Shown: positions 23,719 through 32,772 of the stretch, one piece after another
Layout: every line of letters starts with the position of its first letter
How positions within the stretch are numbered: the stretch's first letter is position 1
Assembly: GCF_003434305.1 (NCBI RefSeq)
Contig: NZ_QKKX01000017.1
Span: 124,001-188,000 of the forward strand
DNA from: Micromonospora sp. MW-13
GTDB lineage: Bacteria; Actinomycetota; Actinomycetes; Mycobacteriales; Micromonosporaceae
DNA: 64,000 nt
Direction: 5' to 3'
Made by a program: the position numbers and the translations under genes
The notes under the pieces: generated by a model
What the model was told of the DNA's origin: nothing
Seen by the model: only the letters and a program-made list of their open reading frames with translations
The model's database searches: none

Positions 23719-25254
23719 TCAGCGCCGCCGGCCCCGGCGCAGCGCCCGCAGCGCGTCGAGCTGGAGCACCCGGCGCAGCCGCCACATCCCGGCGGCGTAC
23801 CCGGCGGCGCCGAGCACGGCCAACACCGCCAGCGTGACCGGCCCGGCGTCGGCCACGGTGCGGGCCAGCAGCGCCGGCACGCCGAAGCAGGCCACCGCCA
23901 GCCCGGCGGCGGCGAGCGTGCCCCGGCCGAACGGGTGCAGCCGGTACGCGTGGTGCAACTGGAGCAGCGGCACCAGGTTGGTGATCAGGATGGACGCCGA
24001 CCAGGCGACCGCCGCACCCATGATGCCGAAGCGCGGGATGAGCAGCACGTTGAGCACCACGTTGACCACCGTGCCGGCCAGCGCGTTGTAGAACGTCCAG
24101 GACGTCCGGCCGGCCATGTTGAGCACCGTGTCGACCATGCCGCAGCCGGTGGCCACCAGCATGGTCAGCGCCAGGAACACGGTCACCCGCCGGCCGGCGG
24201 CGTACCCGTCGCCGAACAGGTGCAGCATCGGCTCGGCGAAGATCGCGAAGAGCAGGTACGCCGGCCAGGCCAGCAGCACCAGCCACCCGGTGGCGGCCTG
24301 GTAGAGCCGGCCGGCGGCGGCCCGGTCGTCGCGGACCAGGTGCTCGGCCAGCCGGTGCTGCACGGCGGTGGACAGCGCCTGCCCGGAGAGCTGCCCGAGG
24401 GCCAGGAACCGGGTGGCCGCCGTGTAGAGCGCCGCCTCCGACAGCCCGCGCAGCGCGCCGAGCAGCACGATGTCGAGCCGCTGCACCGCCATCTGGGCCA
24501 GCCCGCTCAGCGCCCGGGGGCCGCTGTAGCGCCAGTACGGCCAGAACTCGTCGCGCAGCGACACCGGCGGGGCCTGCGCGCCCCGCTCGGCCCGCCGGAC
24601 CAGCCGGGCCAGCCATACGGTGCCGAGCAGCGCGGCGGGCAGGTAGGGCAGCGCCCAGGCCAGCGGCAGGGCGGTGGTGGCGGAGAGCCCGAACAGGGCG
24701 GCCAGGCCCACCCCGAGCAGTTGCAGCCCGGTCCGGCCGAGCCGCTCGACCAGTAGCAGCGGGCGCATCTTGCCGAACCCCCGGCAGGCGGCCAACGCGA
24801 AGTCGCAGAGCGCGGCCACCGGCACGAAGACCAGCAGCACCCGCAGGGCCCGCACCGCCCCGGGCGCCGGCTCGTCGAAGGTCAGCGCCACGATCCGCGG
24901 GGCGGCCCACCAGCCGGCCAGCGCGATCAGCGTGCCGAACAGCACCACCGGCAGCAGCCCGACCAGCACCGACGCGCGGATGCGCTCCGGCTGGCCGAGG
25001 GTGCGGTAGCGGCTGAGGAAGTAGACCGAGCCGACGCCGGTGCCCAGCCGGGCCGCCGCGTACGCGATCATGAAGGCGCTGGTGGCGGCGAAGAAGAGGC
25101 CCGCGTCCGCCATGGACCAGGCCCGGGTGACGACGATGTTCAGGCCGAATCCGGCGACCGCCGCGACCGCCACCCCGAGCAGGTTCGCGACCCCGTGCCG
25201 GGCTGCCCCGCCCAGCTCGCCGGCCGGGGACCGGGCCGGCGTTACCGTCGCCAC
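23719..25254 (-). CDS. Polysaccharide flippase (Wzx/MATE-like)
   Basis: 511 residues with about twelve to fourteen membrane helices, starting GELGGAARHGVANLLGVAVA and containing YFLSRYRTLG and a final basic stretch RRVLQLDALRALRRGRRR. This fits the polysaccharide transporter branch of the MOP superfamily that flips lipid-linked repeat units. GTG at 25254 overlaps the sulfotransferase stop by 13 bases. It is the last gene of a leftward chain of overlapping genes from 31669. Confidence 0.87.
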   Translation of the reverse strand: MATVTPARSPAGELGGAARHGVANLLGVAVAAVAGFGLNIVVTRAWSMADAGLFFAATSAFMIAYAAARLGTGVGSVYFLSRYRTLGQPERIRASVLVGLLPVVLFGTLIALAGWWAAPRIVALTFDEPAPGAVRALRVLLVFVPVAALCDFALAACRGFGKMRPLLLVERLGRTGLQLLGVGLAALFGLSATTALPLAWALPYLPAALLGTVWLARLVRRAERGAQAPPVSLRDEFWPYWRYSGPRALSGLAQMAVQRLDIVLLGALRGLSEAALYTAATRFLALGQLSGQALSTAVQHRLAEHLVRDDRAAAGRLYQAATGWLVLLAWPAYLLFAIFAEPMLHLFGDGYAAGRRVTVFLALTMLVATGCGMVDTVLNMAGRTSWTFYNALAGTVVNVVLNVLLIPRFGIMGAAVAWSASILITNLVPLLQLHHAYRLHPFGRGTLAAAGLAVACFGVPALLARTVADAGPVTLAVLAVLGAAGYAAGMWRLRRVLQLDALRALRRGRRR

Positions 25255-26102
25255 GACGGCACGCGTCCCCACCAGGTGCTCAACCGCTCGTCGTACGGGG
25301 CGAAGTGCTCCTCCAGCCGGGCCCGCAGCGTCGGGTCCATGGGCGAGCGGGATCGGGCGTTGTGCTTGCCGAACGAGATCTCCGCCCAGCGCGGCAGGCC
25401 GAGGAAGTCGCAGACCGCGTCGAACGCCGGCCGGGGGTCGGCGAAGAAGTCGTCCGCGTCGACCACGTGCAGCCGGTCCCGGCCGAAGATCGACTCCAGT
25501 CGTTCGAGCTGCTCGACGTAGCGACCCCGGGTCAGGTAGGCGTTGTGCTGGTAGTGGTGGCTGTGCGCGGTCGGGTCGGCGAGCAGTCGCTCCCGCTCCC
25601 CGGCGATCCGCTCCTCCTCCAGCTCCAGGGCCCGCTCGAAGCCCTCCGGCTCGAAGCCCCGGGCCGCCTCGTGCGAGTGCGCCGAGTACGCCCGCTCCAC
25701 CGGGTCGCGCAGCAGCACCAGCAGCCGCACGTCCGGCAGGTCCCGCGCGATCCGCTCGCCGGCCAGCGGGTGGAACATGTAGTACGGGCTCGACTCGCCG
25801 GTCACCCCGCGCACCCCGGCCCGCTCCCGGACCGCCTCGGCCCGGCGCACCGTCGGGAAGTGCCCCAGGTACCAGTCCATCCCCCGGTCGTAGCCGGTGT
25901 CGAAGTAGTGCACGCCCTTGTGGTAGACCGCCGGCAGCACCGCCGGGTGCTGCGAGAGGGTCTTGAACAGCGACGTCGTGCCGCACCGCTGGGCGCCCAC
26001 GATGAGGAAGTCGGGGGCGAGCCGCGACCCGGCGGTCCACCGGCCGTACGTCCGGCTCACCGACCGCACCGCGCGCCGCGCCTGTGCCTTGACCAGCGTC
26101 AC
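25242..26102 (-). CDS. PAPS-dependent sulfotransferase
   Basis: 286 residues of the heparan-sulfate N/O-sulfotransferase-like type. The 5'-phosphosulfate loop is FLIVGAQRCGTTSLF (about residues 32-46) and the 3'-phosphate site is VRLLVLLRDPVERAYSAHSH. FARALE-type acidic helix and GRYVEQLERLESIFGRDRL are characteristic of carbohydrate sulfotransferases. It would transfer sulfate from PAPS to a sugar hydroxyl, leaving PAP. GTG at 26102 overlaps the preceding stop (GTGA). Confidence 0.9.
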   Translation of the reverse strand: MTLVKAQARRAVRSVSRTYGRWTAGSRLAPDFLIVGAQRCGTTSLFKTLSQHPAVLPAVYHKGVHYFDTGYDRGMDWYLGHFPTVRRAEAVRERAGVRGVTGESSPYYMFHPLAGERIARDLPDVRLLVLLRDPVERAYSAHSHEAARGFEPEGFERALELEEERIAGERERLLADPTAHSHHYQHNAYLTRGRYVEQLERLESIFGRDRLHVVDADDFFADPRPAFDAVCDFLGLPRWAEISFGKHNARSRSPMDPTLRARLEEHFAPYDERLSTWWGRVPSWRR

Positions 26103-27328
26103 TTCGCCACTCCTCCCGCACCAGGCCGACCGGCCAGGTGATCCTCCACCGCCGGCAACAGCCAGTCGGCCACGTGTCCCAGCCGGGCGCCCGCCTCGGC
26201 CTGCCGGTCGCGCAGGTACCGCGCCGCCAGCTCGACCAGGTAGAGCACCGCCACCAGGTCGGCCGCCCGGGCCGGCTGCCCGAACTCCGTCAGCGTCCCG
26301 GCCGCGTCGACGATGAGCCGCCCGGCCGCCGCGCGCGGCTCCACGCCGGCCCGGGTGATCGCCGTCTGCACCCGACGGTGCAGGGCGTCGAAGCCGACCG
26401 GCACGTCGTCGGCGAACCGCTCCCAGTCCCAGACCAGCACCCGGCCGTCGGCCAGGGCCGCGCTGTTGCCGCCGTTCCAGTCGCCGTGCCAGGCACCGAG
26501 GTCGAGCACCGGGTCGGCCCGCCGGACCTCGGCCAGCACGGCGCGCAGCCGGGCCGCCTCCGGCCGGTCGCCGAGCGCCGCCAGCTCGTCGGCGAGCCGC
26601 CGGGCGTGGGGGCTGTCGGCGTACGACCGGCGGTCGATGCCGGCGCAGCGGCTCACCGCGACCATGGCGGCCCGCTCGGCCTCGGCGGCCCGCGCGGGGG
26701 CGGCCCGGGGCAGCCCCACCGGCAGGGCGCTCTGCACCAGCAGGGCGTGCCCGCCCCAGGCGCCGTGGTGCAGCACCTCGGCCACTCCGATCCCGGGCAG
26801 GTCGAGCGTCGCCAGCCGGCCCAGCGCCGCCGCCTCGGCCGCTACCAGCGCCCGGGTGAGCGGGTCGACGCCGAGCTTGGCGTACCCGATCGGGGTGCCG
26901 GCGGCGTCGAGGAGCTGAACCACCGGCTTGCGGTTGGCCCGGGCCGGGCCGATGTGGATGCTCAGCAGCGCCGGGCGGCCCAGCACGGCGGCGAGGTGCG
27001 CGTCGAGCCCGTCGGCGGCGGCGTCGACCACCAGTCGGTCCCGGAACGCGAGCCGGCCCAGCCCGGTGCGGAACGCCGTCGCCAGCACGGCGCGGCGCAG
27101 CCGGGCCTTCGCCCCCTGCGCCTCGGTGGAGTGCCGGACCGCGCCCGCCGCCGCCCGCCGGGAGCCGGCCGGGACCAGCAGCCGGGGTCGCGCGGCCGAC
27201 GGCACCACCGCGAACCCGGCCCGGCCGCCGCGCCGCAGCGCCGGCTGGGCCGGTTCCGGCCAGACCACGCCGGCCAGCTCGGGCAGGTACGCGCCGCGCG
27301 CGTCCGCGCCCGGGGGTGGGATGAGCAT
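26099..27328 (-). CDS. Phosphotransferase-like protein in polysaccharide operon
   Basis: 409 residues. The C-terminal half has aminoglycoside-phosphotransferase/choline-kinase features: catalytic loop DLGAWHGDWNGGNSAAL and metal-binding VLVWDWERF. The N-terminal half is poorly conserved. The catalytic loop has HGDWNGGN, close to the family's HGDxxxxN, so it may be active. A possible role is phosphorylation of a sugar or lipid intermediate. The ATG at 27328 overlaps the ligase stop by one base (TGATG). Confidence 0.75.
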   Translation of the reverse strand: MLIPPPGADARGAYLPELAGVVWPEPAQPALRRGGRAGFAVVPSAARPRLLVPAGSRRAAAGAVRHSTEAQGAKARLRRAVLATAFRTGLGRLAFRDRLVVDAAADGLDAHLAAVLGRPALLSIHIGPARANRKPVVQLLDAAGTPIGYAKLGVDPLTRALVAAEAAALGRLATLDLPGIGVAEVLHHGAWGGHALLVQSALPVGLPRAAPARAAEAERAAMVAVSRCAGIDRRSYADSPHARRLADELAALGDRPEAARLRAVLAEVRRADPVLDLGAWHGDWNGGNSAALADGRVLVWDWERFADDVPVGFDALHRRVQTAITRAGVEPRAAAGRLIVDAAGTLTEFGQPARAADLVAVLYLVELAARYLRDRQAEAGARLGHVADWLLPAVEDHLAGRPGAGGVAK

Positions 27329-28815
27329 CAGCGGGACCACCGTTCCGGCCCCGCGCGCGGGGCCGTCGTCTCCGGTGCGGCGAACCGGGCCTCGCGGCGC
27401 AGTTCGCGCAGGTGCAGGTCGTTGCGGGCGAGCAGCGCCACGCTGATCAGCCCGTACGCCAGGGTGGTGTTCAGCGAGCCGTAGAGGAACTGGAAGAACA
27501 GCATCAGGATCAGCACCAGGCTGCCGGCGATGCCGATCGGGGTGTGGTCGTGCCGGAACCGCCACAGGCACCAGAGGAAGAACGCGCTGTAGCAGAACGC
27601 GCCCACCCACCCCTGGCCGACCAGCAGGTTCCACACCTGGCCGTTGCTGCCCAGCTCCCGGTTGCCGCACTGCTTGCAGTCGGCCGACTTGCCGATCGCG
27701 ATGGACCGGTTGCTGCCGATCAGCGCCCGGTTGCCGCCGTAGCCGAGCACCGGCGAGTGGTTCGCCGCCTCCACCGCCCCGTTGGACAGGGTGGCCCGGA
27801 TGTCGTCGCTGTGCCCGTTCGCCATCCGCTCGTTGAGCAGGGTGCCCAGCGGCGAGGCGAGCACCGCCACCCCGACCAGGCCGGTGGCCAGCGCCAGCCC
27901 GACCAGGACGACGATCCGGCCGCGCAGCGCCATCCGCACCGCGACGTACACCGCGCCGACCACCAGGCCGATCCACAGCCCCCGGTTGAGCGAGTAGACG
28001 ATCGGGAAGATGGCGGCGGCCACCACCAGGTACCCGGTGAGCTTGCGCGGCCCCCGGCCGAGGACCACCCAGCCGACGATGAACCAGATCAGCAGGATGG
28101 CCATGTTCTCGCCCCAGGTGTTGGTGTACTCGAAGGGGGCGGCCGGGCGGGGCGAACTGGCTTCCCCGGCGAGCACCTCCTGCACCTGGGCGACCTCGAC
28201 GTGCATCAGCCGGTTGACGAACGGTTCCTTGGCGATGGCGGCGGGGAGGATGTAGTTCAGTGGCGCGACGAACTTGAGCTGGGGAAACAGCGCGCCGACA
28301 TACCCGCCGACGACGGTGATCACGGCCATGAAGCCGAACAGCTTCACCAGCCGCTTGCGTGGCAGCTCGCGCTCGCTGAGGTTGAGCACGTACAGCATCG
28401 TCACGGTCAGCGCGGTGTAGTTCATCACCCGGATGCCCCAGCCGATGTACCGGCCGAACCCGTTCGGGGTGAGCGTGTTGGGCGCGGTGATGTCGAGCAT
28501 CAGCCCGGACAGCACCACCCAGGCCAGCAGGATCAGCCAGATCCCGAAGCCCGGCGGCACCTTCACGGTGCCGCGCCGGTAGAGCTGGAAGGCCATCGGG
28601 ACGGCCAGGATGGCGAAGATGAACGAGGGTAGGCCGAGCGCCCACCACAGCGGGTACAGCACGAAGAGGGCGGTCACCGGCCAGGCGACGGGCAGCCGCA
28701 GCGACCAGCGGCGGGTCGCGCCGGGCGGCGGGCTCTGCGGCGGGTCGGCCGGATGGCGGCCCGCCGGTGCCGGCTCCGGCCCGGGAACGGACCGCAGCGG
28801 GGCGGCCGTGGTCAT
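27328..28815 (-). CDS. O-antigen ligase/polymerase-like membrane protein
   Basis: 495 residues with about ten to twelve membrane helices and a large extracytoplasmic loop (about residues 215-260 and 370-420) of the Wzy/WaaL type; the motif HSPVLGYGGNRALIGSN resembles the conserved H-x-x-x-G-x-G segment of O-antigen ligases. It would polymerise repeat units or attach the chain to a carrier. ATG at 28815 overlaps the DUF3048 stop by four bases (ATGA). Confidence 0.85.
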   Translation of the reverse strand: MTTAAPLRSVPGPEPAPAGRHPADPPQSPPPGATRRWSLRLPVAWPVTALFVLYPLWWALGLPSFIFAILAVPMAFQLYRRGTVKVPPGFGIWLILLAWVVLSGLMLDITAPNTLTPNGFGRYIGWGIRVMNYTALTVTMLYVLNLSERELPRKRLVKLFGFMAVITVVGGYVGALFPQLKFVAPLNYILPAAIAKEPFVNRLMHVEVAQVQEVLAGEASSPRPAAPFEYTNTWGENMAILLIWFIVGWVVLGRGPRKLTGYLVVAAAIFPIVYSLNRGLWIGLVVGAVYVAVRMALRGRIVVLVGLALATGLVGVAVLASPLGTLLNERMANGHSDDIRATLSNGAVEAANHSPVLGYGGNRALIGSNRSIAIGKSADCKQCGNRELGSNGQVWNLLVGQGWVGAFCYSAFFLWCLWRFRHDHTPIGIAGSLVLILMLFFQFLYGSLNTTLAYGLISVALLARNDLHLRELRREARFAAPETTAPRAGPERWSR

Positions 28816-29804
28816 GTCACGCTGACCTTGGCGGTCTTCGGGGCGTAGATCACCCAGGCCGGACCGGGCTGCGGGCGGACCTGGTAGCCGGCCGCGTCGG
28901 TGACGTTGCAGACCAGCTTCTGGCCGGGCTTGCTCCACTGCGCCCTCGCGCTGGACGGCCCGGACACCACCACCGCGGCCCCGGACCCGTACACGTTCGC
29001 TCCCGGCAGTGAGCGGGGACTGGGCTTGCGGACGTCGATCGTGCGGTACTCCATCGTCAGCACGACCACCGCGGCGACGCTCACCGTGGCCTTGCCGACC
29101 CGGCCGCGCCACAACGAGCTGGCCGCGTCGTACGCCCAGGTCTGGGCGGGATGGCCGGGCGCGGTGACGGTCAGCTTGCCGGCGGGGGTCACGCCCTGGC
29201 TGGCCAGCGGGGCCCCCGGGGTGGCGTGGTCGAAGACCTGGGTCGGCGCGGCGCCGCCCTTCGGGGCCGCCTGCCTCAGCGCGGCGACGGACGCCTGGCC
29301 GGACGGGAACGCGGCCGAGCGTTGCGCCGGGGTCACCCCCGGCAGTTCCGCCGCCTCGAACTGGCGGAGGAACCCGGTGGGCCCGCCGGCGTAGCCGACG
29401 AACGGGTGCAGCACGCCGACCGTACGGATGTCCACCGGCCGGATCTCGGCGACCGGGCCCACCCGGGCGGCGTCGCGGGACTGGTAGACCGCGGTCAGGT
29501 GCAGGCTCTCCGACTCGGCGAACTCCTGGTAGACCAGGTCGGCCTCGGCCAGTCCGGCCGGGCTGGTGCCGGCGGTCACCCGCAGCGGCACCACCACGGC
29601 CTGCCGGGCGGCCGTCGCCGCCGCGACCGGCTTTCCGGACAGCGGCGCGGCCGGCAGGCTCGGGGTGGGGCTGGGCCGGGGCGCAGGGGAGCCCGGGTCC
29701 ACCACGTTCGCCGCGCCGGGCGCCTGCTCCTCGGCGCAGCCGGCGCCGAGCGCGGCGACGAGCACGGCCGCGAGCGTCGTGCCCAGCGCCCGCCGGCGGT
29801 TCAC
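28812..29804 (-). CDS. DUF3048-family lipoprotein
   Basis: 330 residues. Signal peptide with lipobox LGAGC (Cys23), a proline/serine-rich linker (to about 55), then the DUF3048 N- and C-terminal domains (LVVPL..AGTSPAGLAEADLVYQEF, IRPVDIRTVGVLHPFVGYAGG, MEYRTIDVRK). The family is of unknown function but is often extracellular and near cell-wall genes. GTG at 29804 overlaps the Wzz-like stop (GTGA). Confidence 0.85.
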   Translation of the reverse strand: MNRRRALGTTLAAVLVAALGAGCAEEQAPGAANVVDPGSPAPRPSPTPSLPAAPLSGKPVAAATAARQAVVVPLRVTAGTSPAGLAEADLVYQEFAESESLHLTAVYQSRDAARVGPVAEIRPVDIRTVGVLHPFVGYAGGPTGFLRQFEAAELPGVTPAQRSAAFPSGQASVAALRQAAPKGGAAPTQVFDHATPGAPLASQGVTPAGKLTVTAPGHPAQTWAYDAASSLWRGRVGKATVSVAAVVVLTMEYRTIDVRKPSPRSLPGANVYGSGAAVVVSGPSSARAQWSKPGQKLVCNVTDAAGYQVRPQPGPAWVIYAPKTAKVSVT

Positions 29805-31669
29805 TCCCGGTCCTCAAGCGGGTTGAAGGCCATGGTGTACCGGTCGGGGTCTGGGCCGTCGGCGTCCCGGGCGGAGCGGTAGACGGTGGACTTGCCGGCC
29901 GGCTTCTGCTGGGCTGCCGGCTTCGGCGACCCGGGCGGCGGGGGCGGCGGGGGCTGCACCGGCGGCGGCTTGGCCACCCCGGTCCGGGCGGGGGCCGGCT
30001 TGGCGGCGGTGTCCCGGGCGCCGGCGCCGGCGCGGGGCAGGATCATCGTGGTCTCGATGTTGGGCATGCCCGGCTGGGGCCGCCCGGCGGGCGTCGGCCG
30101 CGGGCGGGGCGACGGCGGGCCCAGCCGGCGGGCCGGCGGGGTGGGCGGGGCAGGCCGGACCGCCGGGCCCCGGTCGGCCAGCCGGGGGGCCAGCACCGCG
30201 CCGAGGACCGGCGCGTCGACCTGCTCGAACTGCCGCATCGCGGCGGTGATCTCGCTGCTGCGGGTCTGCCCGCCCTCGACCACCAGGATCACGCCGTCCA
30301 CGTGCCGGGCCAGTGCCTGCGCCTCCACCGCAGCCGTCGGCTGGGCCGTCTCGATCAGCACGTGGTCGAAGCGGGCGGCCAACTCGGCGAGGATCTCCAG
30401 CATGGTGGCGACCGGCAGCTCCACCTCGGTGTCGAGGTTGCCCGGGAGCAGCACCCGGAGCTGGTTCAGGCCGGGGGCCGGGGTCAGCGCGGTGAGCGCC
30501 GAGACGTCGTGGCGCAGCACGTCGGCGAGGGTGTGCCGGGGCCGGACCCCGCCGAGCATCCCGCCCAGCGGGGAGTCCGGCTTGGTGGTGACCACCGCGA
30601 CCTGGGCCCCGGTGCGGGCGTACGCCGCGGCGAGGTTGCCGACGACGAAGCCGGCGGCCGGGCCGGGGGAGGTGTCGGTGAGCAGCAGCAGACGGCCCCG
30701 CCCGGGCTGCGGCTCGGGCATGGTGGACAGCAGCACGTTGCGCAGCCGGCCGAGTTCCCGGGAGACCTCGTGCGCCGCCGGCAGGACGGTCAGCCCGGTC
30801 GACCGGGCGGGCAGCTCCAGCAGCATCGGCAGGCCGAGCCGGTCGGCCACGTCCCGGCCGCGCCGGACCCGGGTGTCCAGCCGGTCCAGCACCAGGGCGA
30901 CCACGATGCCGAAGAGCAGCCCGGCGCCGAGACCGCTGGCCAGGTTGAGGGTGGTGTTCGGGGAGCTGGGCTTCCGGGGCAGCGCCGCGTCGGAGATGAT
31001 CTCGCCGGGGTCGAGCGCGGTGCTCAGCAGCGGGCTCAGCCGGCTGTTGAGGCTGGCGAGCTGGTTGGTCAGCACGTTCCGGTCGGCCTCGGCGCGGGCC
31101 CGCTCGACCGAGTTGGACGGGGTCCCGGCGATCTTTCCGGCGACTGCGGCGAGCTGCTTGTTGGTCTCGGCGATCTGCTGCTTGAGCGCGGTCGTCTCGT
31201 TCTCCAGCGACCGGGTGGCGGTGGCCAGCCGCAGGTCCAGGTACGCCTGGGCGAAGGAGTGCGAACCGGCCTGCGCCGCCGCGGGGCTCTGCGCCTCGTA
31301 CACGATCTGGAGCACCTGGCTGTTCGGCGGCACGGTGACCGACAGCGAGCGGACCAGGTCCTCCGGCGGGATGGTCGTCTTCAGCAGGGCCCGGGCCCGC
31401 TCGGCCACCACCAGGGAGCGGACCACCTGGGCCTCGGTGTCCAGGTTGACCTTGGTGCCCTGGTTGGCGTCCGGGCCGACCTGGCGGACCAGCAGCGACG
31501 TGGTCGACACGTACGTGCGGGTCTGCACCTGGCTGACCAGCATGCCGGCGCCCGCGCCCAGCAGCGCGGCCACCACGAGGATCCACCACCGGCGGCGCAG
31601 CCACTCAAGGTAGGTCATCAGCGTGGGGCCGTCTGAGTCGCGCAGATCGGTGTGGTGAGGCGAGGGCAT
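29801..31669 (-). CDS. Wzz/BY-kinase-like chain-length protein with degenerate ATPase
   Basis: 622 residues. A Wzz domain (first helix WWILVVAALLGAGAGMLVS, second helix near LNLASGLGAGLLFGIVVALV) brackets a long extracytoplasmic coiled-coil region (about 100-215). A cytoplasmic domain resembling BY-kinase/ParA-type ATPases follows (LLLLTDTSPGPAAGFVVGNL), but the Walker A lysine and Ser/Thr are missing. A Pro-rich tail of about 120 residues ends with two tyrosines (VYRSARDAD, DRYTMAFN). It probably controls chain length without kinase activity. Start 31669 (ATG) is chosen; a GTG at 31729 or ATG at 31618 are alternatives. First gene of the leftward operon. Confidence 0.88.
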   Translation of the reverse strand: MPSPHHTDLRDSDGPTLMTYLEWLRRRWWILVVAALLGAGAGMLVSQVQTRTYVSTTSLLVRQVGPDANQGTKVNLDTEAQVVRSLVVAERARALLKTTIPPEDLVRSLSVTVPPNSQVLQIVYEAQSPAAAQAGSHSFAQAYLDLRLATATRSLENETTALKQQIAETNKQLAAVAGKIAGTPSNSVERARAEADRNVLTNQLASLNSRLSPLLSTALDPGEIISDAALPRKPSSPNTTLNLASGLGAGLLFGIVVALVLDRLDTRVRRGRDVADRLGLPMLLELPARSTGLTVLPAAHEVSRELGRLRNVLLSTMPEPQPGRGRLLLLTDTSPGPAAGFVVGNLAAAYARTGAQVAVVTTKPDSPLGGMLGGVRPRHTLADVLRHDVSALTALTPAPGLNQLRVLLPGNLDTEVELPVATMLEILAELAARFDHVLIETAQPTAAVEAQALARHVDGVILVVEGGQTRSSEITAAMRQFEQVDAPVLGAVLAPRLADRGPAVRPAPPTPPARRLGPPSPRPRPTPAGRPQPGMPNIETTMILPRAGAGARDTAAKPAPARTGVAKPPPVQPPPPPPPGSPKPAAQQKPAGKSTVYRSARDADGPDPDRYTMAFNPLEDRE

Positions 31670-31822
31670 CGGGCTGTGTCGCTTCCTTTGGACCGGGACC
31701 GGCCAGTCGGCCGTGGCGGGCGGCACCACGGCGGAACCCTGAGTCTCCCTGATCCGGGCGACGAGGGGAAGCCGACGAAGGTGCGCTTCTCACCCGGCGG
31801 GGCGCGGGGGCAGGATGGGTGG

Positions 31823-32755
31823 GTGCGGTTTTGCTACCACATCCAGAGCCACCGGTCGCCCGAGCAGATGAACCGGCTGGTCCACGCCGTGAAGCGGTAC
31901 AGCCCAGACAGCGTGGTGCACATCAGCCACGACGTCAACGGCCCCCCGCTGGACCTCGCCGAGCTGCGCTCGCTGCCCGACGTCGTCGTGCAGACGCACG
32001 AGGGCGGCTACGGTGACTTCAGTCATGTCGACCGCTACATGGCCGCCGTGGACTGGCTGAACGACGAGGGGGTGCGGGTCGACTGGCTGGCGAACATCAC
32101 CGGCCAGGACTACCCCCTGCGGCCGCTCGGCGAGTGCGAGGCGGAGCTGGTCGGCTCGGGCGCGGACGGGTTCATGGAGTACTGGGACGCGTTCGGCCCG
32201 GACAGCCACTGGCCGAGCCGCCGGGTCCGGTCCCGCTACCACTTCCAGCACCGCCGGCTGCTCCCGCTCACCCCCCGGGGCAAGAAGCTGCTCCGCCCGC
32301 TCCAGGCGGTCAACCGGGTGCAGCCGCTGGTCCGGGTGCACGTGTCGTACGGGCTGGCGGTGGGCCGCCGGGCCCGTACCCCGTTCGGGCCCGACCTGCG
32401 CCTGCACGGCGGGTCGGCGTTCACCTCGCTGAGCTGGCCGGTGGTGGCGTACCTGCGGGAGTACTTCGACCGGCGGCCGGACGTGGTGTCGTACTTCCGA
32501 CGCTGCCTTTCCCCGGTGGAGGCCGTCTTCCAGACCATCGTGTGCAGCTCCGGGCGGTTCGACCTGGTGCCGGACTGCAAGCGGTACTTCGACTTCCGGG
32601 GCAGCACCTTCAACCACCCGAAGTCGCTGACCGCCGAGGACCTGCCCAGGGCGCTGGCCAGCGGGGCGCACTTCGCCCGCAAGTTCGACTACGAGCGCGC
32701 CCCGGAGCTGCTGGACACCCTGGACGCCCACCTGGCCGCCGCCGCCCGCTCCTGA
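31823..32755 (+). CDS. Core-2/I-branching-type glycosyltransferase
   Basis: 310 residues, resembling the GT14 core-2/I-branching enzymes: FCYHIQSHRSPEQMNRLVHA, GYGDFSHVDRYMAAVDWL, LANITGQDYPLRPLGECE, then the acceptor region with HGGSAFTSLSWPVVAYL and SPVEAVFQTIVCSSGRF. Probably transfers a pentose or N-acetylhexosamine to a growing repeat unit. GTG at 31823 follows GGATGG. Divergent from the Wzz gene, convergent with the second sulfotransferase, 17 bases apart. Confidence 0.82.
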   Translation: MRFCYHIQSHRSPEQMNRLVHAVKRYSPDSVVHISHDVNGPPLDLAELRSLPDVVVQTHEGGYGDFSHVDRYMAAVDWLNDEGVRVDWLANITGQDYPLRPLGECEAELVGSGADGFMEYWDAFGPDSHWPSRRVRSRYHFQHRRLLPLTPRGKKLLRPLQAVNRVQPLVRVHVSYGLAVGRRARTPFGPDLRLHGGSAFTSLSWPVVAYLREYFDRRPDVVSYFRRCLSPVEAVFQTIVCSSGRFDLVPDCKRYFDFRGSTFNHPKSLTAEDLPRALASGAHFARKFDYERAPELLDTLDAHLAAAARS

Positions 32756-32772
32756 GCGGCGCGGCGGACCGG

